Shown here: positions 52,901-61,305 of the stretch, piece by piece
How positions within the stretch are numbered: the first letter of the stretch is position 1
Layout: each line of letters begins with the position of its first letter
From: JAFALK01 sp036500605
GTDB lineage: Bacteria; Pseudomonadota; Gammaproteobacteria; Burkholderiales; Burkholderiaceae_C
Reading direction: 5' to 3'
DNA length: 64,000 nt
NCBI GenBank assembly: GCA_036500605.1
Contig: DASYBU010000044.1
Span: 124,001-188,000 of the forward strand
The notes under the pieces: generated by a model
What the model saw: only the letters and a program-made list of their open reading frames with translations
Databases searched by the model: none
What the model was told of the DNA's origin: nothing
Translations under genes and position numbers: made by a program

Positions 52901-55900
52901 TTGCCGGCCAGCGCATGCGCGTGCGACTCGGCGCTCGCGGGCACGGTCTGGTTGAGCTCCAGCGCCCATTCGGCCAGCGAGGTCGACAGGCGGCGCGAGA
53001 TCTCATCGGCCTCGTTGAGGAAGATGTTGAAGAGCGTGATGCTGATGCGCAGCGGGCCGATCACCTTGACGGCTTCTTCGCTTTCGGCCTCGGGCTCCAC
53101 CGCGGCTTCCGGTTCAGCCGGCGCCACAACCTCCAGCACGGGCGGCTGGGTTCTCGGTTCAATGACCGTGGGCAAGTCGGCCAGGCCGGCCATGTCCATC
53201 AGCTCGGCGGGCTCCGTCGGCAGGTCCAGCGGAGGAATCGCCTCGGACTTGATTGCGGGCACCGGCTCTTCGTCGAGATCCAGGCGCAGCTTGAAGCTCG
53301 GCAGCTCGTCGTGCGGGATCTCGGGCTTCAGATGATCGGCCGGAGACAGCTCGGTGATTGCAAACGTGGGCTCGAGATGGTCTGTGAGCTCGGTCGCCGC
53401 GAACGTCCGCTCGGCATGCTCGTGGTGATCCGGCGCGGCCGCGGGCATGTCCAGGATCATCGTGGGCTCGCGCTCGCCAAAGGCGGACTCTGCCGGCATC
53501 TCGATGACTTCCGGTGCCGCGGTGGGTTCGACCAGCTCGGGCATGTCGATCATGTCCGGCATGGCGACGATTTCCGGCACGTCGGCCAGCGTCGGCATTT
53601 CCAGCACGGACTCGATCAGCGGCTCGGGGAGAGCCTCGACCACAGGCTCGTTGAGCGACTCGATAGCAGGCTCGGCCTTCGCCGGTGCCGCGCCCAGCGG
53701 ACGCAGCTCACCCTGCAGGCGCAGCGCGTCGGCGCTCTCGCGCAGCGGCTCGGGGCCGAACTCACCCTCACCTCGGCCGGCTATTTTGTCAGTCCAACGA
53801 TCGAGGTAGTCAATCGCTTCGGTGCAGAAGGCCAGCAGGCTGGCATCGGCTTGCGGCGAGGCTTCAGCCACGCGCGCATTGAGCACCTGCTCGCAAGCCC
53901 AGGCGCCCTCGCCGTACTCGTTGAAGCCCACCATGCGTGAGCTTCCCTTGAGCGTGTGGAAGGCGCGGCGCAGATTGGTCAGTTGCTCGAAGTTGCCGGG
54001 CTCGGCGCGCAAGGCTTCGATGGCCGCGCGCGCATTGCCGACCACCTCGGTGGCTTCTTCCAGGAAGATTTCCTGCATCTCCGGATCGGCAGCGGCGCTC
54101 GAGACCGGCACAGGCGCGGGCATCGGCTTGAGGATCGGTGCCGGTGCGGGCGGCGGCGCCAGATCGAGCGAGGGCAAATCGGGCAGATCGAGCGCCTGAT
54201 GGACATCGGAGCCGGTGTCGAGCGAGAGTTCCTCGCCGACCACAGGCAGGTCGAGCGTCGGCACGGCATCGGCATGGCGACCCATCACGGCCTCCAGGCG
54301 GCCGGTGCTGTCGTCGAAGCGGAACATGCGCTTGGCCAGGGCCGGCTGCACGCTCAGCATGTTGATCATGAAGCCGAGCGCGCCCAGGTTGTTGGCCAGG
54401 CGGTCGAAGATCTCGCGCGGGCCGGCCAGGCTGGCATCGACCTCGGTGTTGGCGAGATCGTCGAACTCGTCACGCATGCGCAGGCAGGCTTGCGCGGCCT
54501 GGCCCAGGCCCAGCACCGAGAGCACGCCGCGCATGGCCTGCAACTGGTTGGGCACGGGGATCAGCGATTCGCGCTTCGAGGTATCGCGGAAATAGGCGTC
54601 AGCCTGCTTCTCGACCTCGGACAGGCTGGCGCGCAGTTCATGCACGACGCTGCCCATCGTCTGGCGGTCCGAGACGCGGCGATAGAGGTCCTCCATCCAG
54701 GCCTCGAGAGGCTCCGGCGGCTCGCCATGCGCAACCGCATCCACGCGCGCGGCCATGCGCTTGCAGCGATCGGCCTGCTCGGGCTGGTCGAAAGCCGCGT
54801 CATCCAGCGCGGCTTCCACATACAAAATGCTGGTCGCGATTTCCATCGCGAGCGCGGGCGGCGGCGCCTTGCCACCGCGCAGCGTCGCCACCACGGCGCG
54901 TTGCAGGGTCTGGCCCAGCACATCACCGCTCGGGAACAACTTGGCCAGCGATTCGGCCAGGCCGGCGAATTGTTCATCCAGGCCCGCGAGGCGATGGGTA
55001 TCGCCCTCGGCCGCGCTGGACCAGGAATCCTTGGCGACAGTGACGCGGCGGCGCGCTTGGGCGACCCAATTCGGATCGATGCGGCCGAGGCTGTTGTCCT
55101 CGTAGTTGCCGCGGTCTTCGTCTTGCAGACCGTAGGCCGCGCGCACCGCATTCAGGCGCGGCGCTTGCGAATCGCGACGGGCTTGCGAGCAGAAGAACAG
55201 CAGGTCCTGGGCGAGGCGGTCGCCCTGGTTGTTCGATCCAGCAGCGAGCCCCGCATCGCCCTGGCCGACGGCGCGCAGTTGCGACAGCAGGCGCGAGCCG
55301 AGGCGTTTGGTATAGGCGTCGACGGGCAGCAGGTCTTGCGCCTGCGCTTCCATCACAGCGGCGGCCAGTTGCCACAGCGTGCGCGAATGCGGCTGGCCCT
55401 TCAGGCTGGCCGCGAGATTCGCGCACAGATTGCTGAGGTGCTGCGCATGCGCATGGCTCGGGTCGCGCATCTGCTTGAGCAGCGTGGCCTCGAAAGGTGC
55501 GCGCATGGCCGAAGCCGCTTGCGGCTCGGCGCTGTCGTCGGTCGGCAGGTCGATCCAGCGCCACTCATGCGTCCACAGATCGGCCGGGTGGATGCGTTCC
55601 GCGCCGTTGTAGGCCTGCAGCTCGCGATAGCCGGGGAACAAGGCCAGGGGCGAAGCCTGGTTGCCGGCCAGCAGGCGGGCGATGTGGGCCATCAGCGCGA
55701 AGTCGGCGCGCTCGATCAGCTCCACCACATGGGGTTCGACATTGCCGGGGCTGCGCGCGAGCGTGTCCACCGCGTATTCAGCGGCGCGCAGCACCGTGGC
55801 GCCGGCGGGCATGCCCACCAGGGCCAGCACGCCGGCCACCTGGTGGAGCTGTGCCACGGCGGCTTGCAAGGGTGCCGCGGTACCAATGTCGCCGCCGAAA

Positions 55901-56058
55901 TTGGAGGCACGGTTGTCGCCCTCGCGCAATTGGCGGCGCAGCGTCTTGTGGACCGACTCCAGCGAGCGGCGCAGCTCCTCCTGAACCCAGGCCAGCGGGC
56001 TCAGGTCGGCGGGGAATTCCGAATCTCGCGCGATGTCCCTGCTGTCCATCGGATCCAT
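49987..56058 (-). CDS. chpA: Chemosensory hybrid kinase ChpA/PilL of the type IV pilus system
   Basis: The 2023-residue protein is a multi-Hpt CheA. Hpt-like segments are at about residue 70 (HQVAGVLALVG), 700 (HTLKGSSRMVG), 1046 (HALAGNAATVG) and 1220 (HTFKGGARLSG). A Pro/Glu/Ala-rich linker of about 95 residues follows, then dimerisation, HATPase (HLLRNSVSHGVEPADKR; GRGVGMDVVRAEV), CheW and a C-terminal receiver (VVLSDIEMPRMDG). It phosphorylates PilG and PilH to control pilus extension, retraction and surface sensing. It starts 2 bases after pilJ. Several of the Hpt units look degenerate. Confidence 0.94.
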   Translation of the reverse strand: MDPMDSRDIARDSEFPADLSPLAWVQEELRRSLESVHKTLRRQLREGDNRASNFGGDIGTAAPLQAAVAQLHQVAGVLALVGMPAGATVLRAAEYAVDTLARSPGNVEPHVVELIERADFALMAHIARLLAGNQASPLALFPGYRELQAYNGAERIHPADLWTHEWRWIDLPTDDSAEPQAASAMRAPFEATLLKQMRDPSHAHAQHLSNLCANLAASLKGQPHSRTLWQLAAAVMEAQAQDLLPVDAYTKRLGSRLLSQLRAVGQGDAGLAAGSNNQGDRLAQDLLFFCSQARRDSQAPRLNAVRAAYGLQDEDRGNYEDNSLGRIDPNWVAQARRRVTVAKDSWSSAAEGDTHRLAGLDEQFAGLAESLAKLFPSGDVLGQTLQRAVVATLRGGKAPPPALAMEIATSILYVEAALDDAAFDQPEQADRCKRMAARVDAVAHGEPPEPLEAWMEDLYRRVSDRQTMGSVVHELRASLSEVEKQADAYFRDTSKRESLIPVPNQLQAMRGVLSVLGLGQAAQACLRMRDEFDDLANTEVDASLAGPREIFDRLANNLGALGFMINMLSVQPALAKRMFRFDDSTGRLEAVMGRHADAVPTLDLPVVGEELSLDTGSDVHQALDLPDLPSLDLAPPPAPAPILKPMPAPVPVSSAAADPEMQEIFLEEATEVVGNARAAIEALRAEPGNFEQLTNLRRAFHTLKGSSRMVGFNEYGEGAWACEQVLNARVAEASPQADASLLAFCTEAIDYLDRWTDKIAGRGEGEFGPEPLRESADALRLQGELRPLGAAPAKAEPAIESLNEPVVEALPEPLIESVLEMPTLADVPEIVAMPDMIDMPELVEPTAAPEVIEMPAESAFGEREPTMILDMPAAAPDHHEHAERTFAATELTDHLEPTFAITELSPADHLKPEIPHDELPSFKLRLDLDEEPVPAIKSEAIPPLDLPTEPAELMDMAGLADLPTVIEPRTQPPVLEVVAPAEPEAAVEPEAESEEAVKVIGPLRISITLFNIFLNEADEISRRLSTSLAEWALELNQTVPASAESHAHALAGNAATVGYEDLSTLARALEHALARGQRASRYAEADAGAFVRAGEDIRHLLHQFAAGFLKPADAELIEQLNSYEPEVIEEPMTTSHGDLGEETAATALDAIQPEALIQVETVVPSADADEPEPGLPDQIEPELFGFFEEEATDLLEQLHGVLREWLASPTGQGGAACMRVLHTFKGGARLSGAMRLGEQAHDMESEVEHLLRADGAPQPGQLMHLQDLGDALETSFQQLCVLVHSPAAAVVPAAPAPVPVAPVVAAPAVAAPEPAPAPAPVAEPVAELVPEPQPEPEITPEPEALPEPEPEPAVEAIAEVPVPVEVPEPVVAPAPTPPPVQAVTTQIDWSRFSDTASDEGGADVNTVGLQALLRVRASLLERMAAQAGEVSIRRSRLESELAQMKTSLLDLDDNLERLRGQLRELELQAEAQMGKQQDAAQHAGKDFDPLEFDRYTRFTELTRMLAESVGDVATVQRSLQRNVQLGEDELAAQSRLTRELQDDLLRTRMVEFDSLGERMHRVVRQAARDAGCQARLEIVGGQTELDRSVLERMAGAFEHLLRNSVSHGVEPADKRTAAGKDPIGTLKLTVSQAGNEILLDFADDGAGLNVERIRQRGLEKGLIQPGEDPDEATLMNLIFAPGFSTASQVTELSGRGVGMDVVRAEVSTLGGSIETRSTPGKGASFLLRLPLTTALTQVVLLRAGEQVVAVPASLMDSVLRLPHDQVDSARQSGQIEIAGHRQPIYELGGLLGHADSGHHVHHGKTQPVVLVRSAQHRLALQVDEVLGNQEVVVKNLGPQLNKVPGLAGISLLASGDVALIYNPVALADWYGLVALARVANRSPDAPVVAEPAVPEAPLVLVVDDSLTVRRATQRLLEREHYRVMLAKDGLDAMEKLAGEELPAVVLSDIEMPRMDGFDLVRNMRADQRLAGLPVIMITSRIAQKHREYAGQLGVDHYLGKPYDEDQLLQLVARYTAVQSAGAT

Positions 56059-56060
56059 GC

Positions 56061-58349
56061 TCAGTTCACCTTGAATCGGGCGACCGAGGCGCGCAAGGCC
56101 TCGGCGGAACGTGAGAGCTCATGCACCATCGCGGCGGTGGAGCGTGTGCCCTCGCTGGTCTGCTCAGTCACGGCAAAAATGTGCTGGATGTTGGAGGCGA
56201 CCTCGTTGGCCGAAGCGGCTTCGCTCAGGGCCTGCGAGGAAATCTGCGCGATCAGGTCGTCCAGGCGGCGCGAGACCGAGTCGATCTCTTCCAGCGCCTT
56301 GCCGGCCGCATCGGACAGCTTCGTCCCCTGCACCACCCCGAGCGTCGAGCGCTCCATGGCGGCCACGGCGTCGTGCGTGTCGGTCTGAATGGTCTTGACC
56401 AGCGCGGCGATTCGACGCGTCGCGTCGCCGGAGCGTTCGGCCAGGCGCTGCACTTCTTCCGCCACCACGCTGAAACCGCGGCCTGCGTCACCGGCCGAAG
56501 CGGCCTGGATGGCGGCGTTCAAGGCCAGCACGTTGGTCTGTTCGGTAATGTCGGAAATCAGCTCGGTGATCTCGCCAATTTCCTGCGAGGACTCGCCCAG
56601 GCGCTTGATGCGCTTGCTGGTTTCCTGGATGTGATCGCGAATCGCGTTCATACCCGAGATGTTGTTCTGCATGGCCTGCAGGCCCTGCTCGGCCGCTTCG
56701 CGCGACTGGCGCGCCACATGGGCCGTCTGCTGGGCTTGTCCGGACACCTCGTTGATTCGACCGGCCATCTGCAGCACAGCCTCGCCGGTGGCGCGGATCT
56801 CGTGCAGCTGTTCTTTCGAAGCGGCCAGCAGATCGGTCGAGGTCTGGTCGACCTGGCCGGTGGTATCGGTCACGCGGGCGGCCGTCGTTTGCACGTGGTC
56901 CACCAGCATCCGCAGTTCTTCCACGGTGTAGTTCACCGAGTCGGCGATCGCGCCGGTGATGTCTTCGGTCACCGTGGCTTGCTGCGTCAGGTCGCCTTCA
57001 GCGACCGCTTGCAGTTCGTTCATCAAACGCAGAATGGCGGCCTGGTTGGCGTCATTCACGCGCTTGGCTTCCTGCTCCTGCGTCTCGGCTTCGCGCTTTT
57101 GCGCTTCGGCCATCTCGGCACGTTGCGCCTGGTCGGCCACATAAAGGCGCAGCAGACCCAGGGCGCCGATCGTCAGCGCGGCCAGGGACAGCACCATCAG
57201 CACCAGCTTGAGGAAGCTCACGCCACCGCTGGCTTCGAGGTCGCTCGCGACGTTTTCCAGGCCTTTGCGCAGCGGTTCGCTGTCGGTCAGGATGCTGGAC
57301 TGCGCGTCACGTGCGCTCACCAGGCCTTGCAGGTTGGACAGGATCGTCGAAGCCTGCACGCGCGTCTGTTCGTACTGCTTGAGCAGCGCACCGAGGCGCT
57401 CCTTCAGTTGCGGGTCCTTCACGCCGTTCAAGTGCAGTTCGGGGTTGCCGGTCTGCAGCGATTCGGCCACCACCTTGAACTGGTTCAAGTCCTTGCCGAG
57501 CAGGAACACGGCCTCGGGGCTCACGCCTTCCGCGGTCAGGAATTCATTCGCGCTCTTGCCGATCCGCTGGGTCAGCATCACCAACTGGCCGGCGGCCGAA
57601 ATCTCGTTCGGCGAAGCATTGACCTGCAAGGCCTGCGAAGCCACGGCCTCGGCCGACTCCAGCAGTTCACTCGACTGTCGGTTGATGGCGCGCAGCGCGA
57701 AACCCACCTGCACCAGCGTCTTTTCCTCGGAGGCGATCAGCTTGCCGTTCTTGTCGGCCTTCTGCACCAGCGGCACCATCGCGGCCACGCTGGCCTGGGC
57801 ACCGAGCGGCGCGCGGCCCGGATCGCCGACGCCGGTGGAGAGGCTGGTCACCACGCTGGTCAGGCTGTTGACCGCGTCCTTGAGTTCGACGAAGGAGCCC
57901 GAGTTGCCCATCAAGGCGCTCGAGACCGATTTGGCAAGACGTTGCGACTGCATCAGCGCCTGGCCGGTGGCCCGCACCTGCGCCGCGCTCTTGTTGCTGC
58001 TCGTGACGACCACCGCCACGGTGATTGCCGTGCCGAGCAGGCCGATGGCCACAAGGCCCGTGAACAGGCGCTGGCGACCGCTGTTGTCCGCTCGCACCGG
58101 CGCAACGCGTGTGCCATCAGCCGCCATCGTCGAGGCGAAGACGCTGCTTTGCGTTTCCGTCGGCTCGCCGGAAGCCAGCTCGGTCGGCATGGCCTCGGAG
58201 ATGATGGAGACCGTCGGTTGCGAGGGGCGCTCCATCGGTTCGCCGGAATCATGGGCGTGAGCCGCCAGGGTGGTGGCCTCGTGGTCGCCCAGCAGGGCAC
58301 CAGAAGCCTCAACCTTGCGCAGATTCTTGAATTTATCCAGGAAGCTCAT
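56061..58349 (-). CDS. pilJ: Twitching-motility methyl-accepting protein PilJ
   Basis: The 762-residue receptor has a cytoplasmic N-terminal stretch of about 95 residues, a membrane helix (LFTGLVAIGLLGTAITVAVV), and a periplasmic PilJ-type region of about 280 residues. A second helix (LVLMVLSLAALTIGALGLL) and the cytoplasmic signalling domain with ITEQTNVLALNAAIQAASAGDAGRGFSVVA complete it. It senses pilus tension or surface contact and feeds ChpA. There is no CheR-tether tail. It is 48 bases downstream of pilI. Confidence 0.95.
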   Translation of the reverse strand: MSFLDKFKNLRKVEASGALLGDHEATTLAAHAHDSGEPMERPSQPTVSIISEAMPTELASGEPTETQSSVFASTMAADGTRVAPVRADNSGRQRLFTGLVAIGLLGTAITVAVVVTSSNKSAAQVRATGQALMQSQRLAKSVSSALMGNSGSFVELKDAVNSLTSVVTSLSTGVGDPGRAPLGAQASVAAMVPLVQKADKNGKLIASEEKTLVQVGFALRAINRQSSELLESAEAVASQALQVNASPNEISAAGQLVMLTQRIGKSANEFLTAEGVSPEAVFLLGKDLNQFKVVAESLQTGNPELHLNGVKDPQLKERLGALLKQYEQTRVQASTILSNLQGLVSARDAQSSILTDSEPLRKGLENVASDLEASGGVSFLKLVLMVLSLAALTIGALGLLRLYVADQAQRAEMAEAQKREAETQEQEAKRVNDANQAAILRLMNELQAVAEGDLTQQATVTEDITGAIADSVNYTVEELRMLVDHVQTTAARVTDTTGQVDQTSTDLLAASKEQLHEIRATGEAVLQMAGRINEVSGQAQQTAHVARQSREAAEQGLQAMQNNISGMNAIRDHIQETSKRIKRLGESSQEIGEITELISDITEQTNVLALNAAIQAASAGDAGRGFSVVAEEVQRLAERSGDATRRIAALVKTIQTDTHDAVAAMERSTLGVVQGTKLSDAAGKALEEIDSVSRRLDDLIAQISSQALSEAASANEVASNIQHIFAVTEQTSEGTRSTAAMVHELSRSAEALRASVARFKVN

Positions 58350-58397
58350 CTCACCCTCTTGAAGTCACAAAGAACGGCCGACGGCATCAGCCGAAGA

Positions 58398-58925
58398 TCA
58401 AACCACAACTTTCAGGAACTGCTCGTGTTTGGCCAGTGCCTCCAGGTCCAGCGACTGCCAGGACCTGCCTTCGGCATCGCGCATGCGCAAGCCGGCAAAA
58501 CGGGGTCGCGGGCCGGACTCAACCGGCTCGGCCGTCAGATGCTCATCGCCGCGCAAGCCCACCAGCCGGTCGACCAGCAGCGCGCAGTTGATGCTCATCT
58601 CGGGGTTCAGCGAAACCAGGCGCGCCGCAGCCGGATCGGGCCTGGCGATGCCGGGCTCACGCAGACCCAGGAAAATACTCAGATCGACGACGGTCGCGAG
58701 ACCACCGCGCAGATTGGCGACACCGACCAACCAAGGCTGCGCGTAAGGCACCGACTTGATTGGCACGGGCGCAAAGATTTCAGACGCCTGCTTCAGCGAG
58801 AGCAGCAGGCCCAGGCCGCAGCACTCAACCGCAAGCCAACTGGCTGTCTGAGTTTGTTCACGCGCAGCCTGCATACGCTGCGCAAGGCGTTGTTGAAGTT
58901 CGCGCAGGGCTTCTTTATTAGCCAT
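58398..58925 (-). CDS. pilI: CheW-like coupling protein PilI
   Basis: The 175-residue protein is a single CheW domain, recognised by ASWLAVECCGLGLLLSLKQASEI, LVGVANLRGGLATVVDLSIFLG and NCALLVDRLVGLRG. It couples PilJ to ChpA. The ATG at 58925 is followed by MANKEALRELQQRLAQRM. The 156 bases between pilH and pilI are unusually long for this operon and hold a run of hairpins. Confidence 0.93.
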   Translation of the reverse strand: MANKEALRELQQRLAQRMQAAREQTQTASWLAVECCGLGLLLSLKQASEIFAPVPIKSVPYAQPWLVGVANLRGGLATVVDLSIFLGLREPGIARPDPAAARLVSLNPEMSINCALLVDRLVGLRGDEHLTAEPVESGPRPRFAGLRMRDAEGRSWQSLDLEALAKHEQFLKVVV

Positions 58926-58940
58926 CTCAATGCCCCTCGC

Positions 58941-59042
58941 CCAGCGAGTACGCTGGTCGGTCCCCCGCGGGGACGGCGATGCTTGCCGGCTTGACCAGCA
59001 AGCACATCGCCGGTCGGGCCGGCTGGGGAGCGGCCCGGCGCT
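58941..59042. repeat. Cluster of four hairpins inside the pil-chp operon
   Basis: Four inverted repeats lie head to tail between pilI and pilH: CCAGCG/CGCTGG (58941-58956), GTCCCC/GGGGAC (58960-58974), GGCGATG..CTTGC with GCAAG..CATCGCC (58975-59011, one 2-base bulge) and GGGCCG/CGGCCC (59016-59036). GGGAGCGGCCCGGCGCT (59026-59042) is shared with the yqgE-ruvX spacer. No T-run is present. Confidence 0.7.
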
Positions 59043-59081
59043 CGGCCCGCAATACGCTCACTTGTGAAGCGCGGCTGCTCA

Positions 59082-59447
59082 TCAACCAAGCGCCTTGATT
59101 TTGGCCAGCAACTCTTCGGCCTTGACCGGCTTGACCACATAGTCCTTGGCGCCTTGGCGCATGCCCCAGACGCGGTCGGTCTCCTGGTTCTTGCTGGTGC
59201 ACATGATCACGGGCACATCGGCGAAGCGTTCGTCACGCGTGATGGCGCGGGTCAGCTGGAAGCCGTTCTGGCCGGGCATCACCACATCCATCAGGATCAG
59301 GTCAGGCTTTTCCTCAGCCAGGCGCTGCATGGCTTCCTCGCCGTTCTCGGCGGTGCGCACGACATAGCCCTTCTTGAGCAGGATGTCGCTGAGATGGTGG
59401 AGCTCCGTCTTGGAGTCGTCGACCAGCAGAATTTTTTGAATAGTCAT
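59082..59447 (-). CDS. pilH: Twitching-motility response regulator PilH
   Basis: This 121-residue protein is a stand-alone CheY-like receiver. The acidic pair and phospho-acceptor are in KILLVDDSKTELHHL and LILMDVVMPGQNGF, with the conserved Thr/Lys in MCTSKNQ and VVKPVKAEELL. In Pseudomonas PilH controls PilT-driven retraction or acts as a phosphate sink. It lies 30 bases after pilG. Confidence 0.93.
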   Translation of the reverse strand: MTIQKILLVDDSKTELHHLSDILLKKGYVVRTAENGEEAMQRLAEEKPDLILMDVVMPGQNGFQLTRAITRDERFADVPVIMCTSKNQETDRVWGMRQGAKDYVVKPVKAEELLAKIKALG

Positions 59448-59477
59448 GACAGATGTCCGGCGGTTCAGTCGGTCAGA

Positions 59478-59879
59478 TCAACTTGCGCGGCAGTGCTGTT
59501 GCACGGCATGCAGGAGTTGATCCTTGGTGAAGGGCTTGGTCAGGTAATCCTGCGAGCCCACCATACGGCCTCGGGCTTTGTCGAAAAGGCCGTCCTTGCT
59601 CGACAGCATAATCACCGGCACGCTTGCAAATTGGGGATTGCGCTTGATGATGGCGCAGGTTTGATACCCGTCCAACCGCGGCATCAGGATGTCGCAGAAA
59701 ACCAGGTCAGGGCGATAGTCCGACAGTTTGGCCAGCGCGTCGAAACCATCTTCGGCCAGCACGACTTCATGACCCGCCTGCTTCAGGAAGATCTCCGCGC
59801 TGCGACGGATCGTGTTGCTGTCATCGATGACCAGCACTTTGGCGGTGGCGGCAGAGCCGTTGTTGTCTTGCAGATCCAA
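59478..59879 (-). CDS. pilG: Twitching-motility response regulator PilG
   Basis: The 133-residue single-domain receiver has KVLVIDDSNTIRRSAEIFL, the acceptor Asp in LVFCDILMPRLDGYQ and the Lys in YLTKPFTKDQLL. PilG promotes pilus extension through PilB and stimulates cAMP signalling in Pseudomonas. It heads the five-gene pil-chp set on the minus strand and follows the rubredoxin gene by 83 bases. Confidence 0.93.
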   Translation of the reverse strand: MDLQDNNGSAATAKVLVIDDSNTIRRSAEIFLKQAGHEVVLAEDGFDALAKLSDYRPDLVFCDILMPRLDGYQTCAIIKRNPQFASVPVIMLSSKDGLFDKARGRMVGSQDYLTKPFTKDQLLHAVQQHCRAS

Positions 59880-59962
59880 GCCTGTTCTCCTCAGACAGAG
59901 GGGGCGGATATCTCGCTGTGACTACCGGCGAGCACTCAAAGGAAAAGCTCAGCGAGCTGGAC

Positions 59963-60136
59963 TCAGATACGGACCATCTCAAAGTCCTCCTTGCGAGCAC
60001 CGCATTCCGGACAAGTCCAATTCATATCCACATCGGCCCACAAAGTGCCCGGTGCAATGCCATGATCAGGGTCTCCATCGGCCTCGGAATACATCCAGCC
60101 GCAGATAAGGCACATCCAGGTACTTGGTTCAGTCAC
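59963..60136 (-). CDS. Rubredoxin
   Basis: Translating the stretch upstream of pilG gives a 57-residue protein with two iron-binding C-x2-C pairs: CLIC in TWMCLICGWMYSEADGDPDH and CPEC in WTCPECGARKEDFEMV. It is a one-iron electron carrier, possibly feeding an oxidase or oxygen-scavenging enzyme. A GTG at 60136 is the start. A rubredoxin directly ahead of pilG is a recurring arrangement in betaproteobacteria; a functional link to twitching is not known. Confidence 0.93.
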   Translation of the reverse strand: MTEPSTWMCLICGWMYSEADGDPDHGIAPGTLWADVDMNWTCPECGARKEDFEMVRI

Positions 60137-60316
60137 GATGAGGAAAGTCTTCAGCTACTTACAATGAGAAGATTGTAGCCACGGCACTCCCGCAAAAAGG
60201 GTGTTGACGTAAGCAAGAACACAACATCCAGTCACGGCAAACACAAGTGCAGCCGCTCTTCAGGCCTTAATTCACACTTTGCTTGTCCGTTTCCTGCCCA
60301 CCTGCTCTCCCGCACC
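60137..60316. promoter_or_regulatory. Divergent rubredoxin-thiD promoter region
   Basis: On the minus strand TACAAT (60177-60172) is a 5/6 -10 box about 36 bases before the rubredoxin GTG. It forms part of an inverted repeat TACAAT/ATTGTA (60160-60177). TTGACG at 60203-60208 could be a plus-strand -35 for thiD, but no matching -10 was found at the right distance. The rest of the 180-bp spacer shows nothing clear. Confidence 0.4.
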
Positions 60317-61279
60317 ATGAACCCCAAAGAACAAGCCGCCGATCCCGCCGTTGACGACGAGCAGGAGCAGCAAGCCCCGGCCTGCGTGATGAGCTTCAAC
60401 GCCAGCGAAGCCAGCGGCGCCGGCGGCCTCGCCGGCGACGTGGCCACGATTGCCGCGATGGGCGCGCACTGCCTGCCCGTCGTCACCTCGGTGATGTTGC
60501 GCGACACGGCCGAGGTCTTCGAAGCCCAGGGCCTCGACGCCGACCTGATCGCCGAACAGGCCCGCCACATCCTGGAAGACGTGCCGATCGGCGCCTGGAA
60601 GGTCGGCTACCTCGGCAATGCCGAAGGCATCTCGGCCGTGGCCGAAGTGCTCTCCGACTACCCCGACGTCCCGCTGGTCACCTACCTGCCTTCGATCAGT
60701 TGGCTCGATGACGAGGAACACAGCAGTTATCACGACGCGCTGCGCGAACTGGTGCTGCCGCTCACGCATGTGCTCGTGGGCAACCACAAGACGCTGACCG
60801 ACTTCCTCCTGCCCGACTGGGACAACGACCGCCCGGCCTCGCCGCGCGAACTGGCCGTGGCCGCCGCGCAGGCCGGCGCCGGCCATGTGCTGGTGACCGG
60901 CATCAGCCTGCCCAACCAGTTCGTCGACAACGTACTGGCCACGGCGCAAGGCCCGATCACGGGCGAGAAGTTCGAGCGCTTCGACGCCGGCTTTGTCGGC
61001 GCGGGCGACACGCTCTCCAGCGCGCTGGCCTCGCTGCTTGCCGTGGGTGCCGAACTGCACGCCGCCGTGGGCGAGGCGCTGGCCTTCCTGGACCAGTCGC
61101 TCGACGCCGGCTTCCGCCCCGGCATGGGCAACGCGCTGCCCGACCGCTTCTTCTGGGCGCTGCCGCCTGAAGAGGGCGAGGAAGGCCTGGAGGATCTGGG
61201 CAGCCTCGAGATCGGCGCGACCGAACCGGAAGCAGCCGAAGAAGTGGCGCCCGTGCGCCCTCCCCGCCGCATGCACTGA
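60317..61279 (+). CDS. thiD: Hydroxymethylpyrimidine/phosphomethylpyrimidine kinase, Burkholderiales variant
   Basis: The 320-residue ribokinase-fold enzyme has an N-terminal CVMSFNASEASGAGGLAGDV strand-loop and the anion-hole motif FVGAGDTLSSALASLLAVG near residue 230. It phosphorylates HMP and HMP-P for thiamine synthesis. Compared with E. coli ThiD it has an acidic C-terminal extension of about 45 residues (FFWALPPEEGEEGLEDLG onward), a feature of Burkholderiales homologues. It lies 26 bases before hemL on the same strand; thiE, often nearby, is absent from this window. Confidence 0.85.
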   Translation: MNPKEQAADPAVDDEQEQQAPACVMSFNASEASGAGGLAGDVATIAAMGAHCLPVVTSVMLRDTAEVFEAQGLDADLIAEQARHILEDVPIGAWKVGYLGNAEGISAVAEVLSDYPDVPLVTYLPSISWLDDEEHSSYHDALRELVLPLTHVLVGNHKTLTDFLLPDWDNDRPASPRELAVAAAQAGAGHVLVTGISLPNQFVDNVLATAQGPITGEKFERFDAGFVGAGDTLSSALASLLAVGAELHAAVGEALAFLDQSLDAGFRPGMGNALPDRFFWALPPEEGEEGLEDLGSLEIGATEPEAAEEVAPVRPPRRMH

Positions 61280-61305
61280 CCAGATTAGATAGAGACGGTT
61301 TGAAG

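Noticed and set aside
49786..53940. A 1384-codon open frame on the plus strand opposite chpA.
   Set aside because: It is antisense to a clear 2023-residue kinase. Its translation is rich in Arg, His, Gln and Gly with low-complexity runs, as expected for the mirror frame of GC-rich coding DNA, and no domain was recognised.
53956..58994. Long plus-strand open frames of 810 and 957 codons opposite chpA and pilJ.
   Set aside because: Same reason: shadows of strongly coding minus-strand genes, with no ribosome-binding site or recognisable motif.
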